A stretch of DNA of 64,000 bases from Roseibaca calidilacus (lineage in GTDB: Bacteria; Pseudomonadota; Alphaproteobacteria; Rhodobacterales; Rhodobacteraceae), in assembly GCF_001517585.1 (NCBI RefSeq), contig NZ_FBYC01000004.1, positions 2,437,501-2,501,500 on the forward strand, written 5' to 3'. How positions within the stretch are numbered: position 1 is the first letter of the stretch; each line of letters begins with the position of its first letter. The notes under the pieces were generated by a model. It worked only from the letters and a program-made list of their open reading frames with translations, did not search any database and was not told the origin of the DNA. The position numbers were made by a program, and so were the translations under genes. Below, piece after piece: positions 26,065 through 34,320 of the stretch.

Positions 26065-27573
26065 TCATGCCACCTTGTCGCCCAACCCCGAAATTGCCTG
26101 AATCAGGTTGTCCTCTGTCACCTCTTGGGCGGTGAACTCGCGCATGATACGGCCGCTGAACATGGCAACAATCCGATCGGACACGCGCAGCACCTCTGGC
26201 ATTTCCGAACTGATGACGATGACCGCGTAACCTTGCGCCGCAAGCTCTCGGATCAGGTTGTGGATTTCCGATTTCGACCCCACGTCGATGCCGCGCGTGG
26301 GTTCGTCCACGATCAGCACATCGGGGCGCATGGACAGCCATTTGCCAATGACGATCTTCTGCTGGTTCCCACCCGATAGGTTCTTCACGGTCTGTCGCCA
26401 GCCCGGCGTGCGAATATCCAGCTTGTCGCGGTATTGGTCGAAAATCGCGATTTCGGCCCCGTCGCTGACGAAAGGCCCCGCCGTCAGGTCATCGACCTGC
26501 GGCAAGGTCATGTTGTCGCGGCAATTCATACCCAGCACCAAGCCCTGATCCTTGCGGTCCTCTGGCACAAGCGAAATGCCGTGGCGCACAGCGTCGATGG
26601 GCGACTTGATCTGAACCTCTTGCCCGTTGATCCAAATCTGCCCGGCCGAGGGCGTGCGCAGCCCAAAAATGGTTTCGGCAATCTCTGTCCGGCCCGCGCC
26701 GACAAGCCCGTAGAAGCCCAGCACCTCGCCCTTGCGCAGTTTGAAGCTGACATCTTCGAACAGATCGCCGCAGGCCAGCCCCTGCACTTCCAGTGCAACA
26801 TCGCCCAAGTCATGGGTGACAGGCCTGCGCGACAAATCCAGACTGCGCCCGATCATCATCTTGGTCACGGCATCTTCGTTGGTTTCGGCGGTGGTCACCG
26901 TGCCCCGATACTGCCCGTCGCGCAAAACGGTGATGCGGTCGGTGATCTTGAAGATCTCTTCCATCCGGTGCGAGATATAAATGATCCCCACGCCCTGCTT
27001 TTGCAGCCCGGCAATCACCTGAAACAAAACCACCTTTTCGGAATCGGTCAGCGACGCGGTGGGTTCGTCGAAGATGACCGCGCGGGGCGACACGGTCAGC
27101 GCGCGGCCGATCTCGACCATCTGTTGGTTGGCAAGGGACAGGTCGCCCACGCGGGTTTTCGCGTTGAACCCGACATTGAGCGTTTTCAGGATGGCGTCTG
27201 TCTCGGCATATAGCTTGTCCCAATCGACACGCCCGAAACTTTTCAGCGGCAACTCACCCAGAAAGATATTCTCGGCCACGGTCAGTTCACCGGCAAGGCT
27301 CAGCTCTTGGTGGATGAACACCACCCCCAAGGCCTTGGCCTGTTTGGGCGAGGTCATGGTGACGGGTTCTTCGCCAACAAAGATCTGCCCTTCATTGGGG
27401 GAATGAATGCCGCCCAGAACCTTCATCAAGGTGGATTTGCCCGCGCCATTCTCGCCCATCAGGGCGTGCACTTCGCCGGGGCGAACATCGAAAGACACGT
27501 CATCCAGTGCGCGCACGCCGGGAAAGGTTTTGACAATGCCCTCAAGGCGTAGAACCGGTGTTTGCTCGGTCAT
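26065..27573 (-). CDS. Sugar-type ABC importer ATPase (RbsA-like, two ATPase domains)
   Basis: A 502-residue protein with tandem ABC domains, as in RbsA, XylG and MglA. Walker A of the first is GENGAGKSTLMK and its signature LSLANQQM; the second has a modified Walker A (GLVGAGRTEIAE) and the signature LSGGNQQK. It powers the importer made with the two permeases encoded upstream and the binding protein. The ATG at 27573 overlaps the first permease stop by four bases; a longer in-frame extension to 27798 lies inside the permease gene and is rejected. The substrate is likely a monosaccharide, polyol or similar compound. Confidence 0.93.
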   Translation of the reverse strand: MTEQTPVLRLEGIVKTFPGVRALDDVSFDVRPGEVHALMGENGAGKSTLMKVLGGIHSPNEGQIFVGEEPVTMTSPKQAKALGVVFIHQELSLAGELTVAENIFLGELPLKSFGRVDWDKLYAETDAILKTLNVGFNAKTRVGDLSLANQQMVEIGRALTVSPRAVIFDEPTASLTDSEKVVLFQVIAGLQKQGVGIIYISHRMEEIFKITDRITVLRDGQYRGTVTTAETNEDAVTKMMIGRSLDLSRRPVTHDLGDVALEVQGLACGDLFEDVSFKLRKGEVLGFYGLVGAGRTEIAETIFGLRTPSAGQIWINGQEVQIKSPIDAVRHGISLVPEDRKDQGLVLGMNCRDNMTLPQVDDLTAGPFVSDGAEIAIFDQYRDKLDIRTPGWRQTVKNLSGGNQQKIVIGKWLSMRPDVLIVDEPTRGIDVGSKSEIHNLIRELAAQGYAVIVISSEMPEVLRVSDRIVAMFSGRIMREFTAQEVTEDNLIQAISGLGDKVA

Positions 27574-28565
27574 ATCTTCAACTCCCCTTGGCCCTGACGG
27601 TTCAATTGGCGGTCCAAGACCAGCACGGCGATCAGAATCAGGCCGATCACAAGGTTCACGGTCTGCGTGTCGGCGCCGATATGGCCCAAGCCCTTGCGCA
27701 ACAATTGAATGGCAATCACGCCCCCAAGGGTAGAGATGATGGACCCATATCCCCCTGCCAGCTTGGTGCCGCCCAGCACGACGGCGGTGATGGCCCATAG
27801 TTCATACAGCATCCCGTCATTGGGGTTTACCGACCCGCTTTCAGAATAGAACACAACCGCCGACAATGCGGCCAGAAAGCCGATCAGTATGAAGTTCCAC
27901 AAGAAATGCGGACCCACGCGGATACCGGCATTCACCGCCGCCTCTCGGTTGTTGCCAATGGCATAGGCGTTGCGGCCATGAACGGTTTTGGTCATCAGCA
28001 GCCACAGCACAAGCGCCGTGCCCAGCAGGAACCATGTCGCGGTATGTAGGCCCAGAAACTGCGCTTCGGCGAAATCGACCAAGGTCCAGTTCAGGTGGCT
28101 GGTGGGTTGTTCACCGTTGAACATGAACACAATGCCTCGAAAGCCCAGCATCGCGCCCAGCGTGACGATGAAGGCATCGACCCCGGTTTTCCACACAATG
28201 ATGCCGTTAATCGCCCCCATGATAACCCCCGTCGACAGCGCGAACAGCCATGCCAGCAGGATCGCCCAATCGCCCAAGTCCTGCATGAAGGGCCATGTCA
28301 GGCTTTCCAGCAGGACAATGGCCGCAAGGGCAAAGGTTGCCCCCACGCTTAGGTCGATATTGCCGTTAATCATGATAATCGTCATGCCCAGCGCGATAAT
28401 CCCGATAGGGGCGGATTGCTTCAGCACCAGAAGCATGTTGTCCACGGCCAGAAACGGTTTGTCAGAGGACGACAACACATCGCCGATGACAGAGAAAAAC
28501 ACCAATTCCAGCAGGATGAAGCCCCAGATCGCGCTGCGTTTTAGTAGGTCTTTGCGGTTGGTCAT
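27570..28565 (-). CDS. ABC importer permease (RbsC family), second
   Basis: A 331-residue membrane protein of the RbsC/AraH/MglC family, with about nine or ten hydrophobic segments and the family signatures GMTIIMINGNIDLSVGAT and NNREAAVNAGIRV. It forms the membrane channel together with the neighbouring permease. Its ATG is 12 bases downstream of the other permease stop and its stop overlaps the ATPase start. Having two different permeases rather than one homodimer is common in this subfamily. Confidence 0.92.
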   Translation of the reverse strand: MTNRKDLLKRSAIWGFILLELVFFSVIGDVLSSSDKPFLAVDNMLLVLKQSAPIGIIALGMTIIMINGNIDLSVGATFALAAIVLLESLTWPFMQDLGDWAILLAWLFALSTGVIMGAINGIIVWKTGVDAFIVTLGAMLGFRGIVFMFNGEQPTSHLNWTLVDFAEAQFLGLHTATWFLLGTALVLWLLMTKTVHGRNAYAIGNNREAAVNAGIRVGPHFLWNFILIGFLAALSAVVFYSESGSVNPNDGMLYELWAITAVVLGGTKLAGGYGSIISTLGGVIAIQLLRKGLGHIGADTQTVNLVIGLILIAVLVLDRQLNRQGQGELKI

Positions 28566-28577
28566 GTCACAGCGTCC

Positions 28578-29549
28578 TTATGCAATCGGGGACCACAAAC
28601 GGCCCCGCTTGGCGGCGACATCCAGCCAGACGGCAAGGATGATGATGGCCCATGTCACGATGTACTGAACGTAGAAATCCAGCCCCACCAACAACAGTCC
28701 GTTCTGGATAAACCCAAGGATCAGCACACCGATCACGGTCTTGAACACGGTGCCCGACCCGCCCAAAAGCGACGCCCCGCCAAGGATGACAGCGGCCAGA
28801 ACCTCTAGCTCCATCCCCTGCCCCACGGTGTTCTGGCTGCCCAAGCTGCGGCTGGCCTGCAACAGCCCCGCCACGGCCACGCAGAACGCGGAAATCAGGT
28901 AAGTATAAAACACCACCCGCGCGCGCGGGATGCCGGAAAAGGTTGCCGCCTGTCCATTGCCGCCCACGGCATAGACCTTGCGCCCGAACGGGGTTTTTGC
29001 CAGCAGTATGGCCAGCAGCGCCGCCAAGGCCGCGAGAATCAGGATCGGCACGGGAATGCCCATGATGCGTTCCTGCCCGAAAACCGAGAACCAAGTTTCT
29101 GACTTTTCGGCAATATCCATGTTCTTGCCGCCCGACCATGTCAGCGTCAGCCCATGGATGGCAGACAGCATTCCCAGCGTTACGATCAAGGAATTGAGCT
29201 TTAGATACCCTACCAGAAACCCGATAAACGCGCCCAGGCACAAGGTCAGCGCGAACATGGCCGGGATGGCCAGCGCCGGGCCGATCTTGTCGTGCAAGTC
29301 CAGCACTACGATGGTGGAAAACGACATCATGGACCCCACGGACAGGTCCAGATTGCCGCCGATCACCACGAAGGTGACGCCCAGCGCCATGACCCCCAGA
29401 ATTGCCGAGGACCGGATCACACCCGCGATATTGTCGACCGCGATAAACCGTTGGTTGGCCAGCGCGAAGCCGATCATGAACACCGCAAAGGCAATCAGAA
29501 TGCCCTGTTTGCCCAGCAGCCTGCCGATATCCTGCTTTGTCATCTGCAT
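28578..29549 (-). CDS. ABC importer permease (RbsC family), first
   Basis: A 323-residue membrane protein paralogous to the next gene (the two share the VIGGNLDLSVGSMMS-type loop and the GNGQAATFSGIPRARV-type cytoplasmic loop). About nine hydrophobic segments are visible. The ATG at 29549 is preceded by GGGAGGAAAGCAA, which decides it against a TTG five codons upstream. It lies between the SDR gene and the second permease in a tightly packed operon. Confidence 0.92.
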   Translation of the reverse strand: MQMTKQDIGRLLGKQGILIAFAVFMIGFALANQRFIAVDNIAGVIRSSAILGVMALGVTFVVIGGNLDLSVGSMMSFSTIVVLDLHDKIGPALAIPAMFALTLCLGAFIGFLVGYLKLNSLIVTLGMLSAIHGLTLTWSGGKNMDIAEKSETWFSVFGQERIMGIPVPILILAALAALLAILLAKTPFGRKVYAVGGNGQAATFSGIPRARVVFYTYLISAFCVAVAGLLQASRSLGSQNTVGQGMELEVLAAVILGGASLLGGSGTVFKTVIGVLILGFIQNGLLLVGLDFYVQYIVTWAIIILAVWLDVAAKRGRLWSPIA

Positions 29550-29573
29550 TTGCTTTCCTCCCAAAGGCCGCGC

Positions 29574-30371
29574 TCAGACCAGCGTCATGCCCCCGTCAAT
29601 CATTATGATCTGGCCAGTCATGTAGTCGCTGTCACGAGAGGCCAGAAAAGTTGTCGTTCCGGTAATGTCATGTGGCGTGGCAACACGCCCTTTCAGAATG
29701 TCGGCGGAAAACTCTTCCATTGCCTGACCGGGCCGTTCGGCGGCACCAATGGCCATCAGGTCTTGGTCGACCTGCTCCCACATTTCCGTGGCGACCACGC
29801 CGGGCGCGAAACCTGTCACGGTAATATCATGCGCCGCCAAATCGCGCGCGCCCGATTGAGTCAGCGCCACCACGGCCCATTTACTGGCACAATAGGGTGC
29901 CACGTTACCAAAGCCCTGACGGCTGGCAATGCTGGCCGTGTTCACGATCTTGCCGCCGGTGCCTTGCGCGATCATCTGGCGCGCGGCTTCCTGCATTCCG
30001 ATCAGGCAGCCCAGCCCGTTTATGGCCATGATGAAATTCCAGTTATCTTCGGTCACATCCAGAAAGTTCATCGGCTTGTTCACGCCGGCATTGTTGAATT
30101 TCACATCCAGACGGCCAAAGCGGTCCACGGTATGCGCAATCATGGCGCGGACCTGGTCGCGGTCGGTCACATCCACGGCGGCGTGAGCGACCTTTGCGCC
30201 CGTCGCTGCGGCGCGGGCGGCGTTTGCATCGGCCACTTCCTGCACCTTTGCCGCGTTGATATCGGCAAAACAGACATGCGCGCCTTCGTCCAGAAGCGCC
30301 TCTCCGATTGCGCGGCCTATGCCCTGCGCAGCCCCTGTCACGATACAGGACCGTCCTGCAACACGCGCCAT
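29574..30371 (-). CDS. SDR-family dehydrogenase (acetoin/sorbitol reductase-like)
   Basis: A 265-residue short-chain dehydrogenase. The nucleotide-binding TGAAQGIG, the NNAGV strand, the catalytic Ser in NTASIAS and YCASK (Tyr-x3-Lys) are complete; FADINA after the second beta-strand favours NAD(H). The C-terminal half (PGVVATEMWEQVDQDL, DSDYMTGQIIMIDGG) resembles acetoin reductase and sorbitol dehydrogenase. A paralogue with the same WEQ signature is encoded at 33448. Being between the binding protein and the permease genes, it should oxidise the imported compound, or a derivative of it. Confidence 0.9.
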   Translation of the reverse strand: MARVAGRSCIVTGAAQGIGRAIGEALLDEGAHVCFADINAAKVQEVADANAARAAATGAKVAHAAVDVTDRDQVRAMIAHTVDRFGRLDVKFNNAGVNKPMNFLDVTEDNWNFIMAINGLGCLIGMQEAARQMIAQGTGGKIVNTASIASRQGFGNVAPYCASKWAVVALTQSGARDLAAHDITVTGFAPGVVATEMWEQVDQDLMAIGAAERPGQAMEEFSADILKGRVATPHDITGTTTFLASRDSDYMTGQIIMIDGGMTLV

Positions 30372-30404
30372 GTCGCCCTCGTCGGTTATGTGTGGAAAAG
30401 TGCC

Positions 30405-30436
30405 AAAAAACGCGGGGCAGCCTTGGCCGCCCCGCG
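30405..30436 (-). terminator. Intercistronic terminator after the binding-protein gene
   Basis: Minus-strand hairpin with an 11-bp stem (30411-30436, one G-U pair, four-base loop) followed by six T (30410-30405). It lies between the solute-binding protein stop and the SDR start, so it probably lowers expression of the downstream transporter genes relative to the binding protein. Confidence 0.8.
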
Positions 30437-30450
30437 CCCCCTGGGATGGA

Positions 30451-31401
30451 TCAGAACACCGGCTTGGTGAACTCGTCCATGTTGTCTTGGGTGATCTTCG
30501 GCGTGTCGAAATAGTTCAGGAACGGCACGTCTTCGCCGCTCAGCACGTCGATGGCGGTTTGCAGCGCGGCCTCGGCATCATCTACCGGGGACTGGTAGAT
30601 TGACCCCCAGTAGTCGCCGTCGGCCATGGCGTCATAGCCCACGGCGAAATTGGTCGCGCCAACGAAGATGATCCCGTCGCGCCCGGCATCTTTGGCCGCG
30701 TTCAATGCGCCAACGCCCATGTTGTCGTCACCCGCGTAGACGCCATCAATGTCGTCATACTTGACAAGGAAGGCTTCCATCACCTGCTGAGATTTTTCGC
30801 GGTTCCAGTCGCCCGGCTGGGTTTCGACCAGCATCACGTTAGGGCAGACTTCGGGCAGACGATCCTCGAACCCCTTGGCGCGTTCGATTGCGGTGGTGTA
30901 GCCCGGCTGACCGGAAATCTGCACCACGCGGGCCTCGTCCTCGATCCCCATATCGGTGAACTTGTCACACATGATCTCTGCCGAGCGGGACCCTTGGGTG
31001 ATGTTGTCAGGGCCAGAGAAGGACGCCACAAAATCGAACCCGCTTTCGGCAATGTTCGAATTGGTGACAATGACCGGAATATCAGCCTGCGCCGCGCGGC
31101 GCACAGCCGGGATCACGGCTTCGCCATTCGTCGGCCAGATGATGATTGCGTCCACTTCCTGTTGAATCAGGTCATCCATCTGCGCCAGCTGGCGCGCCAC
31201 GTCGCCGCCGGCGTCCAGAACGACCGCGTTCACGTCCGGGTTTGCTTCGGCGGCGGCAATGAAAGCCCGCTCATAAGTGGTCTGATAGCTGTCAACACCC
31301 ACGTTGTTCTGGGTAATGCCGATATTCATGGTGTCTGCACTTGCGGCGGCACCGATCAGCGCCGTGCTGCACGCCAAGGCCAGTTTTGCTGTTGTCTTCA
31401 T
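30451..31401 (-). CDS. Periplasmic sugar-type substrate-binding protein
   Basis: A 316-residue exported protein of the ribose/galactose-binding family (Peripla_BP_4). The signal peptide MKTTAKLALACSTALIGAAA is cut near SAD-TMN. The repeated IIIWPTNGEAVIPAVRRAAQ and DIPVIVTNSNI segments, and DGVYAGDDNMGVGALNAAKD, are typical for the fold. The ATG at 31401 follows GGGAGGAAAACGAT; an in-frame start 30 codons upstream would precede the signal peptide. It is the first gene of the importer operon and is divergent from the HTH/solute-binding fusion regulator. Confidence 0.93.
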   Translation of the reverse strand: MKTTAKLALACSTALIGAAASADTMNIGITQNNVGVDSYQTTYERAFIAAAEANPDVNAVVLDAGGDVARQLAQMDDLIQQEVDAIIIWPTNGEAVIPAVRRAAQADIPVIVTNSNIAESGFDFVASFSGPDNITQGSRSAEIMCDKFTDMGIEDEARVVQISGQPGYTTAIERAKGFEDRLPEVCPNVMLVETQPGDWNREKSQQVMEAFLVKYDDIDGVYAGDDNMGVGALNAAKDAGRDGIIFVGATNFAVGYDAMADGDYWGSIYQSPVDDAEAALQTAIDVLSGEDVPFLNYFDTPKITQDNMDEFTKPVF

Positions 31402-31530
31402 ATCGTTTTCCTCCCGTGTGAATTCGTATGCGATCGCAAGCCTCCCAGCATCGGAGCACAACAGGCTCTGACCGAACGCCCCTAGAGTCATCGCGATTCT
31501 GGCGCGTCATGCCTCTGACAATTTATCAAC

Positions 31531-31580
31531 TTTGGATAGTTTTATTATCATTTTGGATTTTTTGGCGATATTTTTGGCAT
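31531..31580. promoter_or_regulatory. Three phased TTTGG boxes between divergent operons
   Basis: TTTGGAT at 31531-31537, TTTGGAT at 31552-31558 and TTTGGCAT at 31573-31580 begin exactly 21 bp apart, two turns of DNA, in an AT-rich stretch. The first two are preceded by TATCA. A further TTTGGCGAT lies at 31561. They end 33 bp before the fusion-regulator gene, where its promoter must be. This looks like an array of regulator half-sites, probably for the fusion regulator itself. Confidence 0.5.
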
Positions 31581-31613
31581 CCGATTTGAGCGAATTCAAA
31601 CAGGAGAGATCCC

Positions 31614-33437
31614 ATGCGCGTCAGATTGCCGCCAGACCAACACTTAGATTTTGGGAAAATGAAACACAGCACGGCACGAAATATTCAAACCGGACAATCC
31701 GTGGCAGTCCAGCCGCGCGATGCTGCTGTGGCCTTGAACGACCCCGATGTGGACCGGGTAGCTGATTTTCTAAGCGATCTTCTGGTCGAGTTGGACAGCG
31801 GGCTAGAACCCAGCACGCCCAACCCGCATTTGCGGATGATCCTGCACCTGATGCGCAGCCATTCGGAAGGGCGGATCGTCTCGCCCTCGTCGCTGGTTGC
31901 CTCTGCGGGCGTGCCCTATGCCACGGCCACCCGCAAACTGGCAGAGGTGGAAGCAGCTGGCCTGATCGACCGCCGCGCGCGCACCCGCACCGGAAAAAGC
32001 CATTCCTTACACCCCAGCGCCAACCTGCTGGAAGGGTTCAGCCAATTGGCAGACCGCATCGACCGGCTTGCACGGCAGTCCTTTGGTCTGGCCGGGCCAG
32101 CACCCGAAACCACGGATTACTATTTCGGCGGATCATACCAGCCCGGCCGCGCCGCCATTGCCCCGCCGCGCGCCCTGCCAGAACCGCTGAAACTGTCGGG
32201 GGGTTTGCGCATTCTGGTGCATGGCGACCCGACCTTCATGGTCATGGAAGGGCTAAAACGCCAATTTGAACAAATCGTTGGCACCACCATTCATCAGCGT
32301 GCTTTCAGCATCGACCGGCTGCGCGAAGAAGCGTTGCGCAACGCCGAACGCCCCAAAAGCCGTTACGATCTGATCGCCGTGGACCTGCCTTGGGTGGGCG
32401 AGTTCGTAGAGAAGGGCGTCATCCGCCCGCTGGACGGGGTTATGGACGTGGCGCGACTGGACCCGGCCGATTTTCACACAGCCGGGTGGCGCGCTGCGCA
32501 TTGGGACGGTCGCCCCTACGGCGTGCCCAGCCAGACCACGCCGGAACTGATGTTCTACCGCAAGGACTGGTTCGCCAATGAGGGGCTGGAGCCGCCCACA
32601 ACCACAGATGCCGTGATCGCCGCCGCGCGCCAGTTGCACAACCCGCAGCGGGGCCGCTACGGGGTGGCATGGAATGCCGCGCGCGGCACGGCGCTGGGGC
32701 ATACATTCATGATGACCTGCGGTGCCTTCGGCCAGCCGATAATCGATATGCCCCGCATTGCTGGCGGGTATGACACTGACCGTCTGGCGCAAGGCGGGTT
32801 CACCCCAACGCTGAACACCGATCGCGCCCTGGAAGCAGCTGATTACCTGATGCAGCTTCTGGATTACTCACCGCCCGATATTCTATCCATGTCATGGTAT
32901 GAGAGGGTGCGCCCCTACGGTGCGGGCCATGTGGCCATGGCCTATGGCTACACGCTGCTGGCCCCGTATTTTGAGCTGAACGAAAACAGCCCCGCGCATG
33001 GCAATACCGGGTATCTGCCGCATCCACATGGGCCGAAAGGCAACCCGATTGCGCCGGTGGGGGGTTATGTTCTGTGCGTGCCGGCCAATCTGGCGGAAGA
33101 GCGCATTGACGATACTGTCGAAGCGCTTGTCACCTTCACCTCGCCCGGCGCGCAGAAGCTATACGCCCAGAACGGCAGCCGGACAGAGCCGCGCTATTCC
33201 GTAGGCGCAGACCCAGAGGTGCGGCGCTTGTCGCCCATTTTCGGGCTGCTGGACCAGATGTCATGGCGTGACGAGCTGCAATTCTGGCCGCGCCCGCCGA
33301 TTCCGCAAGTGTCGGACATCATCGACCTGTGCGGGCGCGAGCTGCACGACATGCTGCGGGGGATCGTCACCCCGCGCGACGCCTTGGACCGTGTGCAGTC
33401 CGAGGCAGAGAAAATCCTGAAATCCAAGGTCACTTAG
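31614..33437 (+). CDS. Winged-helix regulator fused to a MalE/UgpB-like solute-binding domain
   Basis: A 607-residue protein of unusual design. Residues about 45-155 hold a winged helix: HLRMILHLMRSHSEGRIVSP, then SSLVASAGVPYATATRKLAE and VEAAGLIDRR. Residues about 195-600 resemble a family 1 extracellular solute-binding protein (ILVHGDPTFMVMEGLKRQFE, YDLIAVDLPWVGEFVEKGVI, AMAYGYTLLAP). There is no signal peptide or membrane segment, so the binding domain should act in the cytoplasm as ligand sensor, comparable in principle to LacI-type regulators but with an unrelated binding fold. CAGGAGAG precedes the ATG. It is divergent from the importer operon and ten bases upstream of an SDR gene, so it likely controls this cluster. 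Confidence 0.85.
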   Translation: MRVRLPPDQHLDFGKMKHSTARNIQTGQSVAVQPRDAAVALNDPDVDRVADFLSDLLVELDSGLEPSTPNPHLRMILHLMRSHSEGRIVSPSSLVASAGVPYATATRKLAEVEAAGLIDRRARTRTGKSHSLHPSANLLEGFSQLADRIDRLARQSFGLAGPAPETTDYYFGGSYQPGRAAIAPPRALPEPLKLSGGLRILVHGDPTFMVMEGLKRQFEQIVGTTIHQRAFSIDRLREEALRNAERPKSRYDLIAVDLPWVGEFVEKGVIRPLDGVMDVARLDPADFHTAGWRAAHWDGRPYGVPSQTTPELMFYRKDWFANEGLEPPTTTDAVIAAARQLHNPQRGRYGVAWNAARGTALGHTFMMTCGAFGQPIIDMPRIAGGYDTDRLAQGGFTPTLNTDRALEAADYLMQLLDYSPPDILSMSWYERVRPYGAGHVAMAYGYTLLAPYFELNENSPAHGNTGYLPHPHGPKGNPIAPVGGYVLCVPANLAEERIDDTVEALVTFTSPGAQKLYAQNGSRTEPRYSVGADPEVRRLSPIFGLLDQMSWRDELQFWPRPPIPQVSDIIDLCGRELHDMLRGIVTPRDALDRVQSEAEKILKSKVT

Positions 33438-33447
33438 GGAGGACACC

Positions 33448-34254
33448 ATGGACCCCAACCGCCTGAAGGGCAAAAACATCCTGATTACCGGTGCCGCGCG
33501 CGGCATGGGTGCCGCCAATGCCGAAGCCTTTGCCGCCCAAGGTGCCAATGTCTGCCTTGGCGACCTGTCGCTGGAAGAAGCGCAAGAGGTGGCCGACCGC
33601 ATCAACGCCGCCGGAAACGGCAAGGCCATCGCGGTCAAGATGGATGTCACCAAGCGCGAGGACAACGCCGCCGTCGTTGCCGCCACGGTTGACGCCTTCG
33701 GGTCCATCAATGTCGGCCTGTTCAATGCGGGCCTGAACAAGCCCCGGTTCTTCATGGATATCGATGAAGACAACTGGGACATGATCATGAATGTGAACAC
33801 CAAGGCGATGTGGCTGGGCATGCAAGAGGTCGCGCGCCAGATGATCGCGCAAGGCCCGCAGGACAAGCCCTATAAGCTAGTCAATGTCGGCTCTATCGCC
33901 AGCCGCAAACCGCTGGTGGATGTGACGGTTTACTGCACCTCGAAATACGGCTGTCTGGCGCTGACCGAATGCGGCGCGCTTGGGCTGGCGGAACATAACA
34001 TTACCGTCAATGGCTACGCGCCCGGCGTGGTGGTCACGCCGCTATGGGAACAGCTGGACAAAGATTTGGTCGAAATCGGCTTCAAGGAACGCGCGGGCCA
34101 AGCCTATGACGACATTGTCGCGAACAATCTGGTCATCAAGCGCGTGTCCTACCCCAAGGATGTGGTCGGCACGGCGTCGTTCCTATGCTCCGATGACAGC
34201 GACTACATGACTGGCCAGATGATCTCTATCGATGGTGGCTGGGTTACAAAGTAA
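33448..34254 (+). CDS. SDR-family dehydrogenase, paralogue of the one at 29574
   Basis: A 268-residue short-chain dehydrogenase with TGAARGMG, the NAGLNKP strand end, SIAS and YCTSK (catalytic Tyr and Lys). It shares with the SDR of the importer operon the segments NNAGVNKP/FNAGLNKP, DNWD/DNWN, GMQE(V/A)ARQMIAQG, WEQ(L/V)D and DSDYMTGQ, so both come from one duplication. GLNKP and WEQLDKDLVEIG recall acetoin reductase and sorbitol dehydrogenase. AGGGAGGA lies ahead of the ATG. The pair may oxidise successive intermediates or stereoisomers. Confidence 0.9.
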   Translation: MDPNRLKGKNILITGAARGMGAANAEAFAAQGANVCLGDLSLEEAQEVADRINAAGNGKAIAVKMDVTKREDNAAVVAATVDAFGSINVGLFNAGLNKPRFFMDIDEDNWDMIMNVNTKAMWLGMQEVARQMIAQGPQDKPYKLVNVGSIASRKPLVDVTVYCTSKYGCLALTECGALGLAEHNITVNGYAPGVVVTPLWEQLDKDLVEIGFKERAGQAYDDIVANNLVIKRVSYPKDVVGTASFLCSDDSDYMTGQMISIDGGWVTK

Positions 34255-34320
34255 CCCGTTGTTTTTATTTGCTTCCTACCCATGAGCGGGCGTGCCTTGC
34301 ACACCCGAAAGGAGACCTTC

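Noticed and set aside
27574-27798. N-terminal extension of the RbsA-like ATPase
   Set aside because: The extra codons lie within the permease gene in another frame, and the conventional start with four-base overlap at 27573 matches the family.
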